A stretch of DNA of 64,000 nucleotides from contig NZ_JACUUB010000008.1 of the NCBI RefSeq assembly GCF_014859525.1, positions 1 through 64,000 on the forward strand, in the 5' to 3' direction. The first letter of the stretch is position 1. The number at the start of each line of letters is the position of its first letter. The notes under the pieces are model-generated. The model saw nothing but the letters and a program-made list of their open reading frames with translations, made no database searches and was not told where the DNA came from. Source of the stretch: Marinobacter sp. Its GTDB lineage: Bacteria > Pseudomonadota > Gammaproteobacteria > Pseudomonadales > Oleiphilaceae. The position numbers and the translations under genes were made by a program. Of the stretch, positions 1-11,183 are shown one piece after another.

Positions 1-72
1 ATTGCCCGGGTTCTCGCCCGTCGTGATGGCAGCCAGGAGATTCTCTGGGAACAAAAAAAATCCGGCCTCTAG
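1..72 (+). CDS. C-terminal fragment of an unidentified protein (partial, enters from left edge)
   Basis: Frame 1 reads IARVLARRDGSQEILWEQKKSGL then TAG at 70-72; its end overlaps a terminator hairpin. Too short to identify. Confidence 0.35.
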   Translation: MARVLARRDGSQEILWEQKKSGL

Positions 73-85
73 GACCGGATTTTTC
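53..85. terminator. Bidirectional rho-independent terminator between convergent genes
   Basis: AAAAATCCGG (56-65) / CCGGATTTTT (75-84) perfect stem with A-run on one side and T-run on the other. Confidence 0.75.
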
Positions 86-101
86 ATAAACATCTGGAGC
101 G

Positions 102-2132
102 TCAGACTTTAAAAGCCTCCACAAGACGCTGCAGGGACGCCGTCAACTCAGACATTTGGCGAGAGCTCGCCAGTGTCTCTTCCGCGTTTGATGCTGTGCT
201 ATGCCCCAGCTCGCCGATGCGCTCTACGTTAACGTTGACGTTCCTGGTCACCGCCGACTGCTCTTCTGCTGCCTGGGTAATCTGATGACTCATGTCGACG
301 ATCTGTGTGATACCTGCCGCAATTCTGTCCAGGGCCTCAGTGACTTCGCCAGATTTCTGCACCGTCTGCTCGGTAGCCTCGTGACTACTGGTCATGGCCG
401 CAACGGCTTCCTTGACCCCGCCCTGCAAGCGGGAAATCATTCCTTCGATTTCTTCGGTTGATTTGTGTGTACGCTGCGACAGTGAGCGAACCTCATCCGC
501 CACCACCGCAAACCCGCGGCCCTGCTCCCCGGCTCTGGCCGCTTCTATGGCTGCGTTCAGGGCCAGAAGATTGGTCTGCTCGGCAATGGCCTTGATCTCT
601 ACCAGTACCTGACTGATGTTCGCGCTGTCGGCGCTGACCCGATTAATCACATCAACCGCCCCTGCGATTTCAGACGACAACCGGTTGATGGTCTCAACGG
701 TATTGGCAACAACCTGGCGCCCGGTTTCAGTATCCCGCTCGGCGCTGCCAGCACTGTCTGCAACCCGGTGCGCGCTTTCGGTCACCTCATTGACCGCACC
801 AACCATCTGGCCCATGGCCTCATTGATCTGCCCTGTCTCGTCCATCTGGCGAGCAACCGCGTCGCTGTTTGCTGAAGCCGTATCATTAACTTTGACTGCC
901 TGCCGGTCAACATCGTTCGTGGTGGTACTCACCGATCGAATCAGCTCGGCAATGCGGTCCGTCATATTGTTGAATTCGGTAGTCAGTTCGCCGAGCTCGT
1001 CCCGGTTGTTCAACTGAATGCGAGTGGTCATGTCACCGGCAGCCACGCTGCGGGCAGCGGTGCTGAACCGGTTGATCGCCGTCCTGACTGACATAAAAAA
1101 GCCGACATAGAGGTAAACCACGAGCACCATGACTGCAATCAGAGCACCGATGATCAGGCGACGCTGGCCAGTCTCGCGGTTCAGCCGTTGTTCGAGGTTA
1201 CCGGCGACCACCTCAAAAATACTGTCGATCAAGGTATCGTAATGACCGAGCTGACCAGTCACCGAAGAATCAAAATCTTGCCAGGGCAACTCAAGACGCA
1301 TGGGGGTAATGATGCTGGTATCAATTTGCTCACGAAGCGTCAGCAGGCTCTCATCTACCCTCGCCAACGCACCACCGGCCTGGCTTGCCAGCCGTGGCGA
1401 CGTTTCGGCCGCTACTGACAAGGAGGGCGACAGGAGCGAACTCCGGTTGATCAACTGATCGTAGATTTCATTAAGAATCTCGCTCAAGCTGTAGCCTACC
1501 TGACCATCCAGCAGAGCATAAATGCCATAGGAACGCGCCCGGCCAATCGCCGTTCTGGCTTCCGGCAAAGCATTTCGAACCAACCCCAGTAATAAAAGAT
1601 TCTCCCGTGAAGCACCCTGCCCCAGGCCCGAAATCTCAATGGTTGCAGGCAGTAATGCCATCACCTTTTGAACAAATTCCTGGTAATACTTGAACTGTGG
1701 ATCGATATTGCCCTGGTAGTTGTTGTTTTCCTTCAGTTCGATCCATTCAGCCTCCAATGCCCGTACCTGATCGCCCCACGACCCGGATGCATCAAACGAT
1801 CGATCCGGGCCTGTGAGATCAGACATCAAAACATCAATGCGGTCGGCGGCGGCCCGGGCGCTCTGAAGCAATGCTGGCTCATCTTTAAGAATACCTGGAG
1901 CCTGATAGTCCCGGTAATCCATCGACGCAGACAGCAACTGGTCAACCTTGCGCAACTCAGCAAGGCCTTCTACACCACGGGTCATGGTTTGCACGGATTG
2001 ATTCAGGCTGGAAATCACCAGCCAGGACAGGACGAGGATGGGTCCCAAGAACAAAATACTGATGAGGCTGAACTTGTAGACCATCGGCAGCCGGTTCATC
2101 AGGGTAATCGCTGGATTGATCAAATAGTTCAC
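102..2132 (-). CDS. Methyl-accepting chemotaxis protein (TM - periplasmic domain - TM - HAMP - MA signalling domain)
   Basis: Conserved hairpin region [44 protein letters not shown]-like linker after second TM. Confidence 0.95.
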   Translation of the reverse strand: MNYLINPAITLMNRLPMVYKFSLISILFLGPILVLSWLVISSLNQSVQTMTRGVEGLAELRKVDQLLSASMDYRDYQAPGILKDEPALLQSARAAADRIDVLMSDLTGPDRSFDASGSWGDQVRALEAEWIELKENNNYQGNIDPQFKYYQEFVQKVMALLPATIEISGLGQGASRENLLLLGLVRNALPEARTAIGRARSYGIYALLDGQVGYSLSEILNEIYDQLINRSSLLSPSLSVAAETSPRLASQAGGALARVDESLLTLREQIDTSIITPMRLELPWQDFDSSVTGQLGHYDTLIDSIFEVVAGNLEQRLNRETGQRRLIIGALIAVMVLVVYLYVGFFMSVRTAINRFSTAARSVAAGDMTTRIQLNNRDELGELTTEFNNMTDRIAELIRSVSTTTNDVDRQAVKVNDTASANSDAVARQMDETGQINEAMGQMVGAVNEVTESAHRVADSAGSAERDTETGRQVVANTVETINRLSSEIAGAVDVINRVSADSANISQVLVEIKAIAEQTNLLALNAAIEAARAGEQGRGFAVVADEVRSLSQRTHKSTEEIEGMISRLQGGVKEAVAAMTSSHEATEQTVQKSGEVTEALDRIAAGITQIVDMSHQITQAAEEQSAVTRNVNVNVERIGELGHSTASNAEETLASSRQMSELTASLQRLVEAFKV

Positions 2133-2178
2133 GCTGCCCTCGCTGATTCTAATAACTGAATCGTTATTCTTTCTTTTA

Positions 2179-2205
2179 TTATCGCCTAAGGTCTCAAAAA
2201 CTAAA
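2179..2205 (-). promoter_or_regulatory. Putative sigma-28 (FliA) promoter for the MCP gene
   Basis: Minus strand TTTAGTTT-N11-GGCGATAA compared with the enterobacterial FliA consensus TAAAGTTT-N11-GCCGATAA; 47 bp upstream of the ATG. Confidence 0.65.
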
Positions 2206-2246
2206 TCACCATTAAGTGTTATTCTGTAACGTTGTTTGCCAAAACT

Positions 2247-3134
2247 TCACACTACCCCTGCGATCACCAACAGCGCCACACCACAAATCCAAACCAGCAT
2301 ACTGCGGTTCAGAAGACCACGTATGGCATCCAGGCTTCGACCGCCAAAGTCGGCCCACTCATCCGGATGGAGTCTTGCAAACTGTTCCGGATCAAGCGCA
2401 TACCCGGTTAACGACCCGTGCGCTGAAATCATGAGGATTTCTTCCGTTTTTCTTCCAAAACCGGGCAGCACCTTGCCCGCTTCTCGCACCCAACCCGCCA
2501 GGTCACCGGCCAAACCAAGCGTACAAGACAGCAAACGTGCCGGAATCCAACTGGCCATATCCGCCAGTTTCTGGAATTTTGGGCGAGCAGCATTTTGCGG
2601 CCACTGCTCTGCCAGCGCCACCAAACCACGGGCAATCAGAGCCGCACCGATACCTCCAACCACGTACCAGAAAGCCACCAGGAAAAAGCGCTCAAAAATA
2701 GCGATCACGAGGGCCTTTGAAAGTGAACGGTGCATGGCCTCAGGCGATAACGCCGCCCCACGCTCTTCTGCAGGAAATCGATCCTGAACCTGGCGCCACG
2801 CCCCTTGCATATCACCGCGAGCCCAGGCATCGGAATAGCCAGCCAGCAGCTGCCGCCAGCCCGGCGTGCCCATTAACAAAACCAGTATGATCAGTTCAAG
2901 GGGGTAGGCTGCAAACCGGAAACCAATCCAGCTCAACCCCCATACAAGCCCCAACAGTATAATCCCGGGCACGACCACAAGAGCCAAACCCATGCGGATC
3001 GTCTCTTCGTCACCGGCTCGAATCATTGATCCCCGGTGAAACCAACCACGAAACATCACATCACTATCCAGCCGTCCAAGACGATCCAGCCGGCGCCTTA
3101 TGAGATAAGCCAACAGAAAAACGACGAACACCAT
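2247..3134 (-). CDS. ampE: AmpE-like regulatory signalling modulator, integral membrane protein
   Basis: Membrane protein immediately downstream of ampD; sequence features (FAAYPLELIILVLLMG, ERFFLVAFWYVVGGIGAALIAR) fit AmpE/CobD-like family. Confidence 0.8.
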   Translation of the reverse strand: MVFVVFLLAYLIRRRLDRLGRLDSDVMFRGWFHRGSMIRAGDEETIRMGLALVVVPGIILLGLVWGLSWIGFRFAAYPLELIILVLLMGTPGWRQLLAGYSDAWARGDMQGAWRQVQDRFPAEERGAALSPEAMHRSLSKALVIAIFERFFLVAFWYVVGGIGAALIARGLVALAEQWPQNAARPKFQKLADMASWIPARLLSCTLGLAGDLAGWVREAGKVLPGFGRKTEEILMISAHGSLTGYALDPEQFARLHPDEWADFGGRSLDAIRGLLNRSMLVWICGVALLVIAGVV

Positions 3135-3707
3135 TCAGGCAATCTCCTCATCGGTCAACAGCGCCTTAAAAAAAGACCAGTCGAACGCTGGCCCAGGATC
3201 GGTCTTACGACCCGGTGCAACATCACAATGTCCGGCAACCCGGTTTTCAGTAACGTCAGGCCACGCCATCATCGTCAGCCTGGCGATATACGCCAGCGCC
3301 TGATATTGCTCCGGCGTGTAGGGAATATCGTCGGTGCCTTCAAGCTCGATGCCGATGGAGAAGTCATTGCACTCATCTTGCCCCCTAAAGCAAGAGCGGC
3401 CAGCATGCCAGGCCCGATCAAAACAGCTGACAAACTGAACAACAGAGCCATCCCGCCGAATCAGCGCATGAGCCGATACCTGCAGTGCTGCAATGCTTTG
3501 AAAATAGGGATGGGCCGCCGGATCCAGCCGGTTACAGAAAAAATCTTCGATCTCGGGGCCGCCAAACCGACCCGGGGGCAAGCTGATGTTATGGACAATC
3601 AGTAAAGAGATCGCTGAGTTCTCGGGCCTGGGACCGAAATTCGGTGAAGGTGCCCATCGGCTGCCAGGGTAGCGGCCGGTCAGCCTCAAGTGCTCCGCCA
3701 GGGCCAT
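3135..3707 (-). CDS. ampD: 1,6-anhydro-N-acetylmuramyl-L-alanine amidase AmpD
   Basis: LLIVHNISLPPGRFGGPEIEDFFCNRLDP..., SIGIELEG, VAGHCDVAPGRKTDPGPAFDW amidase_2 motifs. Start chosen at MALAEHLRL within the ORF 3135..3803. Confidence 0.93.
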   Translation of the reverse strand: MALAEHLRLTGRYPGSRWAPSPNFGPRPENSAISLLIVHNISLPPGRFGGPEIEDFFCNRLDPAAHPYFQSIAALQVSAHALIRRDGSVVQFVSCFDRAWHAGRSCFRGQDECNDFSIGIELEGTDDIPYTPEQYQALAYIARLTMMAWPDVTENRVAGHCDVAPGRKTDPGPAFDWSFFKALLTDEEIA

Positions 3708-3854
3708 GGTCGCCGGCGGGCAATGACGATCTTTGTTGACGGAATCGGAATTTCGCAAGAGGCATCCACAGTCGCTAAGTGATTGTCTGGTCGATTGAAT
3801 CACAAAGCGACTGTCGATGCTACGGAGCCTGCGGCCCTCCGCTCGCGGCGTGAA

Positions 3855-6158
3855 TCAGTCTTTCCGGTTGTGCCTCAGGTTATCAATAATGGATTCCAGC
3901 GCCCGATCAAAGATCAGTCCATCATCCAGCATGGTCAGCACGCCGTCCTGAAGCGCGGTAGCCAGGTCGTCACGGTGATATTCCGCGACTTTCGCACCGC
4001 TGCGATTAACAAAGATGTATTTGCCCGTGGCTTTGATGAAGGCTGCCAACTTACAACGCAATCGAACATCATCACGAACCAACTCAACCCAAGAGCCAAC
4101 CCGCAACCGGTCTGCACGATCCAGCCATTCGGCCGAGACGACGGGCGTCTGCAGCTCATCCTTTACAACGGCAGCGACCTCTGGCAACAATTCCGGAGCA
4201 GAATGGACCCTCTCCGCCTTTGCAGCCACCGTTGCGGGCTCGCGGGTAACGGCTAAACTCTCAAACGGATTGGCATCCGATATTGTCTCAACCTCCCTCG
4301 CGGAGGCGGCAGCAGCAGACTCCGGCTTTTGCTGTCCCTCGACCGGCGCTGTTACCAGCTTCTGAAAGACATCCACGTGAGCAAGCTCAAGATCTCGGAT
4401 GGCGGTGTCCGTCGAAAAGGGATCCCAGGAAATTTCCTGCAGTGCTCGCCGCAGCTCTTCGACCACCTCCGGAATCGCCCTGAGAAGTTCTGAGCGGGTG
4501 TTACCCGAGACCGGCGCTGGATCAACACTCCAGATCAACCGCTCAGTAGCCGCGCAAGCAGATTGCCACTGATCGCTGTCCTCGCCCTGACGCAACACAA
4601 CCCACTGCAGATATCGGGTCCAGGGTTCAGTGAGGATCTGCATTACGGGTGCCGGAATATCACGACCGGCCGATTCTTCACTGACCAGACTGGTCGCAGC
4701 CTGGCTCGCACGCTCCTGGCGGGCCCTGCCCTCTTCTGCATCTTTAAGCCGCTGCTCAACCAACTCCCGACGGCGCCGGTCAAGGTCCATAAAATGCCCG
4801 AAATCTTTGAGCAACTCATCGAACAAACTGACATTGTCGGTAAATTCACTCAAAACCCGATCAACAACTTCTTCGATCTTTTCGCGCAGCGGGTCTCGCA
4901 TTCCGGGCCGCTTTTCAGACCAGCCAATCGCAGACAGCGCCATCTCGTTCAGGAGTTTGCGAACGGGGTGGCCACCCCGATTGAAGAAGTTTCGATCGCT
5001 GAGAGCCACCTTCAACACCGGGATCTGAAGCCGGCTGATCAACGATTTCATCACTGAGTGCAACTGACGATCTTCCAGAATGAAGTCAAACAGCATCGAG
5101 ACCAGATTGATGACATCACCATCCACCTGCCCCAGCGATACGGCCTTGCCACCCGGCTCTTGCAACACCGAGACAATCTGCTGCCTGAGCGGTATCACGT
5201 GTGCACCATCATGGCCCCGAAAACTGCTCTGCAGACCGTTCAGGCGAACCATCAAACCGCCCGTATCCAAGGTGATGCCGCCAAGCGGCGAACTGCTGCC
5301 AGGAACAGCCTGGTCACCTTGATGCAAGAGCGCGCTCAGTTCTGAGAATGTCGGCGAGCGCGAGCCGCCTGGAATATCTCCGTAGGTATCAGGCGTTGTC
5401 GTCGAGGCTGGTGGTACCGGACCCTGCCCCTGATTGGTGTTGCGACCGGCAACTGACGCACTTCCACCCGGGGGTCGCTTCATATCCGGTAACACACCTT
5501 CCGCAATCAGCGTCTTGTTGGCTTGTTCATAGAAGCCCGCGAGCTTATCGACCAACAGTCGCTCAAACAGCTTCAAAACAACCAGTTTGGCACGGATATC
5601 AATCTCCAGGTCTGCACAGGCCTCAGAGATAGCACCACAGATGACTTCGGGGCTGAGCGGCATCTGATCGTCCGACAGCTTGATATCTGGTACAAGATGG
5701 CGCACACGGGCTGCCAGCATACGCACCGGTTCCTGATATTGGTTACGTAACTTGGTGAGCAGGTTTTCGATGGCAACTTGCTGCTCCAGCTCGGAATGGT
5801 CGAGCAGGCTCAGGGAGTCCTGGTCCACCTCTTCCAGCGAAGCTGCAGAATGAAGGGGCTTAAACCGGCCAGTCTCATTGAACGCCTGGCTGATATACTG
5901 AAGCATGGAGACCGTGATCGACTTACGACGCAGTCGCAATTCACGCATGGCATCGAAATACGCAGCCTGATCCTGGTTTGAACCGGCTCGGTCAGACAAC
6001 GTGAACAGGCTATCATCCGCTCGCTCAAAAAATGATGACAGCAACGCTTTCAGCGACTGCCCCGATGCGTCACGCAACCTGATAAGTGCTGGCGGCAGCG
6101 AAAACCGGCTTAGCGGTTTCTGGCCGGATAAACGGACAACCTTGTTATCGTGCGCCAT
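3855..6158 (-). CDS. DUF1631 family protein
   Basis: Long 767 aa ORF with DUF1631-like features (SLLDHSELEQQVAIENLLTKLRNQY; WLDRADRLRVGSWVELV...); divergent to nadC. Confidence 0.8.
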   Translation of the reverse strand: MAHDNKVVRLSGQKPLSRFSLPPALIRLRDASGQSLKALLSSFFERADDSLFTLSDRAGSNQDQAAYFDAMRELRLRRKSITVSMLQYISQAFNETGRFKPLHSAASLEEVDQDSLSLLDHSELEQQVAIENLLTKLRNQYQEPVRMLAARVRHLVPDIKLSDDQMPLSPEVICGAISEACADLEIDIRAKLVVLKLFERLLVDKLAGFYEQANKTLIAEGVLPDMKRPPGGSASVAGRNTNQGQGPVPPASTTTPDTYGDIPGGSRSPTFSELSALLHQGDQAVPGSSSPLGGITLDTGGLMVRLNGLQSSFRGHDGAHVIPLRQQIVSVLQEPGGKAVSLGQVDGDVINLVSMLFDFILEDRQLHSVMKSLISRLQIPVLKVALSDRNFFNRGGHPVRKLLNEMALSAIGWSEKRPGMRDPLREKIEEVVDRVLSEFTDNVSLFDELLKDFGHFMDLDRRRRELVEQRLKDAEEGRARQERASQAATSLVSEESAGRDIPAPVMQILTEPWTRYLQWVVLRQGEDSDQWQSACAATERLIWSVDPAPVSGNTRSELLRAIPEVVEELRRALQEISWDPFSTDTAIRDLELAHVDVFQKLVTAPVEGQQKPESAAAASAREVETISDANPFESLAVTREPATVAAKAERVHSAPELLPEVAAVVKDELQTPVVSAEWLDRADRLRVGSWVELVRDDVRLRCKLAAFIKATGKYIFVNRSGAKVAEYHRDDLATALQDGVLTMLDDGLIFDRALESIIDNLRHNRKD

Positions 6159-6226
6159 GTAATGCTCCAGATTGTATTCAGCGATGAAGCTCGGGATTTC
6201 TGTTACCTACATCATACGGCCGATGA

Positions 6227-7222
<996 letters not shown>

Positions 7223-7237
7223 AACAAACTGCGCAAC

Positions 7238-7579
7238 TCAGGCCCCGGACAACAGCCGATCCATCTCTTCAAGGGCCTGCACCAGGCCCCGCCCCGAGAG
7301 TTGCTGACCTCGGAAATACTCTTCGGCCATTGGTGCAATACCAGACACAGACGGCAGTGGATGGCCGCTTTCGATCAGCACCTTCATCTTTTGCAGAAAC
7401 ACGAACTGCAGCCACTGCGGGAATGACATCGTGTCCAGGCAAAAAGGTTCGGCGCTCTGAAAGGCAGCTTCCGGCGGGGAGACTGACGCCCAGACATCAA
7501 GTCGTCGGAGCTCAATTTCAATCTGCAACAGGCTGTCGGTAACCCGATCAAGATGGCGTTCGCGGGTAGTCATGCTCAT
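7238..7579 (-). CDS. YqcC family protein (DUF446)
   Basis: Small protein with LDTMSFPQWLQFVFLQKMKVLIESGHPLP, typical of YqcC/DUF446. Confidence 0.8.
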   Translation of the reverse strand: MSMTTRERHLDRVTDSLLQIEIELRRLDVWASVSPPEAAFQSAEPFCLDTMSFPQWLQFVFLQKMKVLIESGHPLPSVSGIAPMAEEYFRGQQLSGRGLVQALEEMDRLLSGA

Positions 7580-7583
7580 GAAA

Positions 7584-8381
7584 TCAGTCAGCCAAGGGTT
7601 CTAGTTCAACAGATTCACCATGGAGCACACGGTAAAGATCCTCATACTGACGGGTCAGCGCGTGTTTCGGGGCCATGTGAATCAATGGCTGCCGGCTTTG
7701 ATGGGATTCTTTCATTTTTACCGAGCTGGACAAACGGACGGGCAACACGGGCAGGCCCTCGGCGATCAACTCCTTTACCAACTGTTTTGGCAAGCTGGCT
7801 CTGGGCTGGAACTGGTTGGCAATAATCCCCTCTACCACCAACTCCGGATTGTGATCTTCCTGAAGCTCCCGGATTTCATGCAGGATGCTGTATAGCGCCT
7901 GACGTGAGAAATCATCGCAGTCAAAAGGAATCAGGCAGCGCTGCGCCGCAATCAGCGCAGAACGTGTGTAAAAGTTCAGTGCAGGCGCAGTATCAATGTA
8001 AATCTCGTCGAACGACTCGCCGAGTTTTTTCAGATACTCACGAAGCTTATAAATCTTGTGCTTTGCTTCCAGCTTACGCTCCAGAAAGTCCAGCTCCGGG
8101 CTCGATGGCAGAACAAACAGATTATCAAAAGACGATGCATGCACGAACTCGTCCGGGCGACGGTTAAACATACTAAAGGCAACCGTCTGCTCAAGAAGAT
8201 CGGCGGCCGTATCTTTCAGCTCTGCTGATGGCTTGCCCAACAGGTAATGCGTTGAGTTGCCCTGCGGGTCCAGGTCGACCACCAGGGTACGCTTGCCCCG
8301 GGCCGCACTGATGGCTGCCAGGTTGCAGGTAATACTGGATTTTCCTACACCACCTTTCTGATTGAAAACAACCCGTCTCAT
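7584..8381 (-). CDS. ParA family (MinD/Soj-type) ATPase
   Basis: Deviant Walker A KGGVGKSS, DLDPQGN, DEIYIDTAP. Confidence 0.9.
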   Translation of the reverse strand: MRRVVFNQKGGVGKSSITCNLAAISAARGKRTLVVDLDPQGNSTHYLLGKPSAELKDTAADLLEQTVAFSMFNRRPDEFVHASSFDNLFVLPSSPELDFLERKLEAKHKIYKLREYLKKLGESFDEIYIDTAPALNFYTRSALIAAQRCLIPFDCDDFSRQALYSILHEIRELQEDHNPELVVEGIIANQFQPRASLPKQLVKELIAEGLPVLPVRLSSSVKMKESHQSRQPLIHMAPKHALTRQYEDLYRVLHGESVELEPLAD

Positions 8382-8420
8382 GTCGTCTCTCCAATGGCCA
8401 TTATCGTTATTAATCCGTTA

Positions 8421-9119
8421 TTACCACCCCATGACGGTCTTCACGAAAGGGATGGTCAATCTCCGTTGAGCCTGCAGCGAGTTCTCATCCAGAGTATCCA
8501 AAAGCCCCAACAGGTCACCCAAACGGCGGGGCGCTCTACGCATGATAAAACCGGCCACGTCCTCACTCATCACCATGCCGCGCTGCTCGGCCCGCGCTAT
8601 CAGAATTCTGAGCTTATCTTCATCCCTGTAAACACCCAGCTGAATCATCAGGCCATGAGCCATCCGGGAGCCCAGATCCGCCAACCCAAAGGGCAGTGCG
8701 GCCGGCACTTCCGACAGCGCGACCAGTAACAGGCTGGCCCTATCCAGGACGCGGTTGTATAAATGAAAGACCGCCTCTTCCCAATCATCGTTGCCGGCGA
8801 TCAGATCCAGGTCATCCAGACACACAAGATCGTGAGATTCAAGACCAGTCAGGGCCTCAGGCCCGAAAGGCATCAACTCCTGAATACTGATGCAGAGAGC
8901 TCTTCGTCCGCGCTGTTCCGCAAAATGGCAGGCGGCCTGCAACAAGTGACTCTTGCCCGTATCGGAATCACCACAGATGACCACCACCGGCACGCCGGAC
9001 GGCTGCTGACACACAGCCTCCAACCGTCGAGCCGCTTCACGATTTCGGTCACCATGAAAATTGTCAAATCGGGCATCATCGCGAAGCTTGACTCCGAGCA
9101 CCATCTGCGAAGTGGTCAT
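8421..9119 (-). CDS. hda: DnaA regulatory inactivator Hda (DnaA-related AAA+)
   Basis: FVxGDSDTGKSHLLQAACH-type Walker A (CGDSDTGKSHLLQAACHFAE), DLVCLDDLDLI Walker B; no DNA-binding domain IV. Start at MTTSQMVLGV overlapping upstream stop. Confidence 0.85.
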   Translation of the reverse strand: MTTSQMVLGVKLRDDARFDNFHGDRNREAARRLEAVCQQPSGVPVVVICGDSDTGKSHLLQAACHFAEQRGRRALCISIQELMPFGPEALTGLESHDLVCLDDLDLIAGNDDWEEAVFHLYNRVLDRASLLLVALSEVPAALPFGLADLGSRMAHGLMIQLGVYRDEDKLRILIARAEQRGMVMSEDVAGFIMRRAPRRLGDLLGLLDTLDENSLQAQRRLTIPFVKTVMGW

Positions 9120-9676
9120 GAGCGTTTGGCTCTCCAGGCGCGCGCGCTCCACACAACGGTGTAATGGCAACCACTGAACACAGCAGACGCAGCCACCAAC
9201 AGGACGCCTGCCTCCATCACCCAGGAAGGCATTGGCAGTCCTGCCATCAGAATAATGATCGCCAGAACGACCAGAACCTGAACAAAGGTGTTGATCTTTC
9301 CGGGAATGCTCGGCTCCATTTCAAAGCGCCCTACCCCGTAGTGGTAAAGGAGCCCACCGGCAACAATGACCAGATCGCGCCCAAGCACCACAGCAAACAG
9401 CCAAAGCGGAAGCACACCGGTAAACGTCAGCATTAAATACGCCGAGATTAGCAGCGCTTTGTCCGCCAGGGGGTCTGCAATCGCCCCCAGTCGGGAGCGC
9501 CAGTTAAAATGACGAGCCAGAAAACCATCGAGGGCATCTGTGGTTGCGGCAACCGCAAAAATGACCAGTGACAGCCGATAACTGCCTTCCAGCAAGGCAC
9601 CGGCGAACGGGATGATGAGTAGAATTCGCAGGAACGTCAGAGCATTGGGAATCCATCGCCAGCGGTGCAATGTCAC
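9116..9676 (-). CDS. CDP-alcohol phosphatidyltransferase family protein (PgsA-like)
   Basis: TDALDGFLARHFNWRSRLGAIADPLADK matches the CDP-alcohol transferase motif D(G)-x2-A-R-x8-G-x3-D-x3-D. Confidence 0.88.
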   Translation of the reverse strand: MTLHRWRWIPNALTFLRILLIIPFAGALLEGSYRLSLVIFAVAATTDALDGFLARHFNWRSRLGAIADPLADKALLISAYLMLTFTGVLPLWLFAVVLGRDLVIVAGGLLYHYGVGRFEMEPSIPGKINTFVQVLVVLAIIILMAGLPMPSWVMEAGVLLVAASAVFSGCHYTVVWSARAWRAKRS

Positions 9677-9696
9677 GAACGGACCTCCGATGCCGT

Positions 9697-11013
9697 TTAG
9701 TCGCTACCACCGCTAACAACCGGAGCCGGTTGCCAGCGGTAATAAAGCACTTGATACAAAGATTCGAACGCTTGCTCAGCATCTTGTTCGTCACTGTCCA
9801 GAAGCGGCTGATAAACGAACAAAGCCGCTTCCGGATTTTGAGCGTCTGAACCCGCCAGCTCCGACACTGGCTGAGGCTCAGCTAAAGCGCCAGTTGCCGG
9901 CACAGTTCTGGGCAGCGAAGCCTCCTCTGGTTGCGCGTCCATCACAACAAAGCGCGGGTCCAAAGCGATGTACTGCCGCAACTGGTCCAGCTCACCGGTA
10001 AAGGTAACTTGCACCGTCAAGCGTTCGTTTCTGACCCTTGAAGCCCCTACCGAGACCACCGGTGTAAAACCGCTGAGGGCTTTGTTCACATTGCCATAGT
10101 CCGCCAGCGAGTTGACACCCTCAAGCACAATATCAACCCGTGGAGAGTCGCCCACCTCGCCTGCAGCAACGGCATAGCGACTGGCGTAAGCATCCGCCCA
10201 GCGCCCGACGACTGCACGGGCAAGCTCTTCCGGGCTGGCTGCGGTAACGGATTGTTCAGAACTGCCCATGCTCATGCCATCAAATACCCAGCCTGCACGC
10301 CATTGACCGCCAGACCGACTAACCCGCATCAGTGCCAGCGCATCATGGGACATGTCTGCCGAGGCTTCTCGAATGCGACCGGTAAACTGCCCCCACAGGT
10401 CAGAAAGCAAGGCCCGGTCCCCCTGCACGCTACTGGATGGAAAAGCCACGGGCAATCCGCGCTCTTCCGCTGCCGCAAGAAAGTGTTTCCGCCAGCTGGC
10501 CGTAGCCTCTTCTTCGCGATCAGCGCCTTCAGAAGCAGCCGTAATCAGCTTGCGATCACCCCGATCTTCAACGGCCACCCAGGCCAGGGTCAATGGACGG
10601 TTGGCACCCCAGACTGGCGCACTGATAGACGCCAGGGCACGGTTAACACCCACGGCCCCAAAGCTCATTTGCATTCTTGTTTCGCCGTCGTTCCGGCGAA
10701 CCTGGTAAGCCAGCAGCAGTGATTCCGCGTTGCTGAGCACCTCGTCAACACCGTCCATCGCCAGCACATCACGACTGCCAGACACCCTTACCATGACTCG
10801 CCGAAGCCCTTCGGCATAACCTGCCCGCAGGTCATCAGGCCCAGAACCCGCTACCGCAACGTCGGCGTTATAAAGCCCTGAGACCGTGACCGCAGATGCC
10901 GGCGCTGCCAGCCCCACGAGCAGGCCGATGGCCGCTACTACGGCGGCTGCACCTTTGAACATTCTGATGTGGATTCTTTCCGATTCAGTCATGTAACACC
11001 CTGACGTTCCCAT
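9697..11013 (-). CDS. DUF2066 domain-containing protein
   Basis: Signal-peptide-like N-terminus then VSGLYNADVAVAGSGPDDLRAGYAEGLRRVMVRVSGSRDVL; divergent from purM. Confidence 0.75.
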   Translation of the reverse strand: MGTSGCYMTESERIHIRMFKGAAAVVAAIGLLVGLAAPASAVTVSGLYNADVAVAGSGPDDLRAGYAEGLRRVMVRVSGSRDVLAMDGVDEVLSNAESLLLAYQVRRNDGETRMQMSFGAVGVNRALASISAPVWGANRPLTLAWVAVEDRGDRKLITAASEGADREEEATASWRKHFLAAAEERGLPVAFPSSSVQGDRALLSDLWGQFTGRIREASADMSHDALALMRVSRSGGQWRAGWVFDGMSMGSSEQSVTAASPEELARAVVGRWADAYASRYAVAAGEVGDSPRVDIVLEGVNSLADYGNVNKALSGFTPVVSVGASRVRNERLTVQVTFTGELDQLRQYIALDPRFVVMDAQPEEASLPRTVPATGALAEPQPVSELAGSDAQNPEAALFVYQPLLDSDEQDAEQAFESLYQVLYYRWQPAPVVSGGSD

Positions 11014-11118
11014 GATTGGCGCACAGGATACACCAACCGCACAGAGGAGAGTAGCAAGCGCCGGTTGCGGTCAGGCAATCATGCATCGTGAATATTTGCC
11101 CGCTTTGCCGAATTACGG

Positions 11119-11147
11119 TTGGAGCACCCGGGCGCACCTGCTAAAAT
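11119..11147 (+). promoter_or_regulatory. Candidate sigma-70 promoter for purM
   Basis: TTGGAG (11119-11124), 17 bp spacer, TAAAAT (11142-11147), 36 bp upstream of the ATG. Confidence 0.55.
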
Positions 11148-11183
11148 CCGCCGCCTGACCCACAGGCCAATGGTTACATTCCC

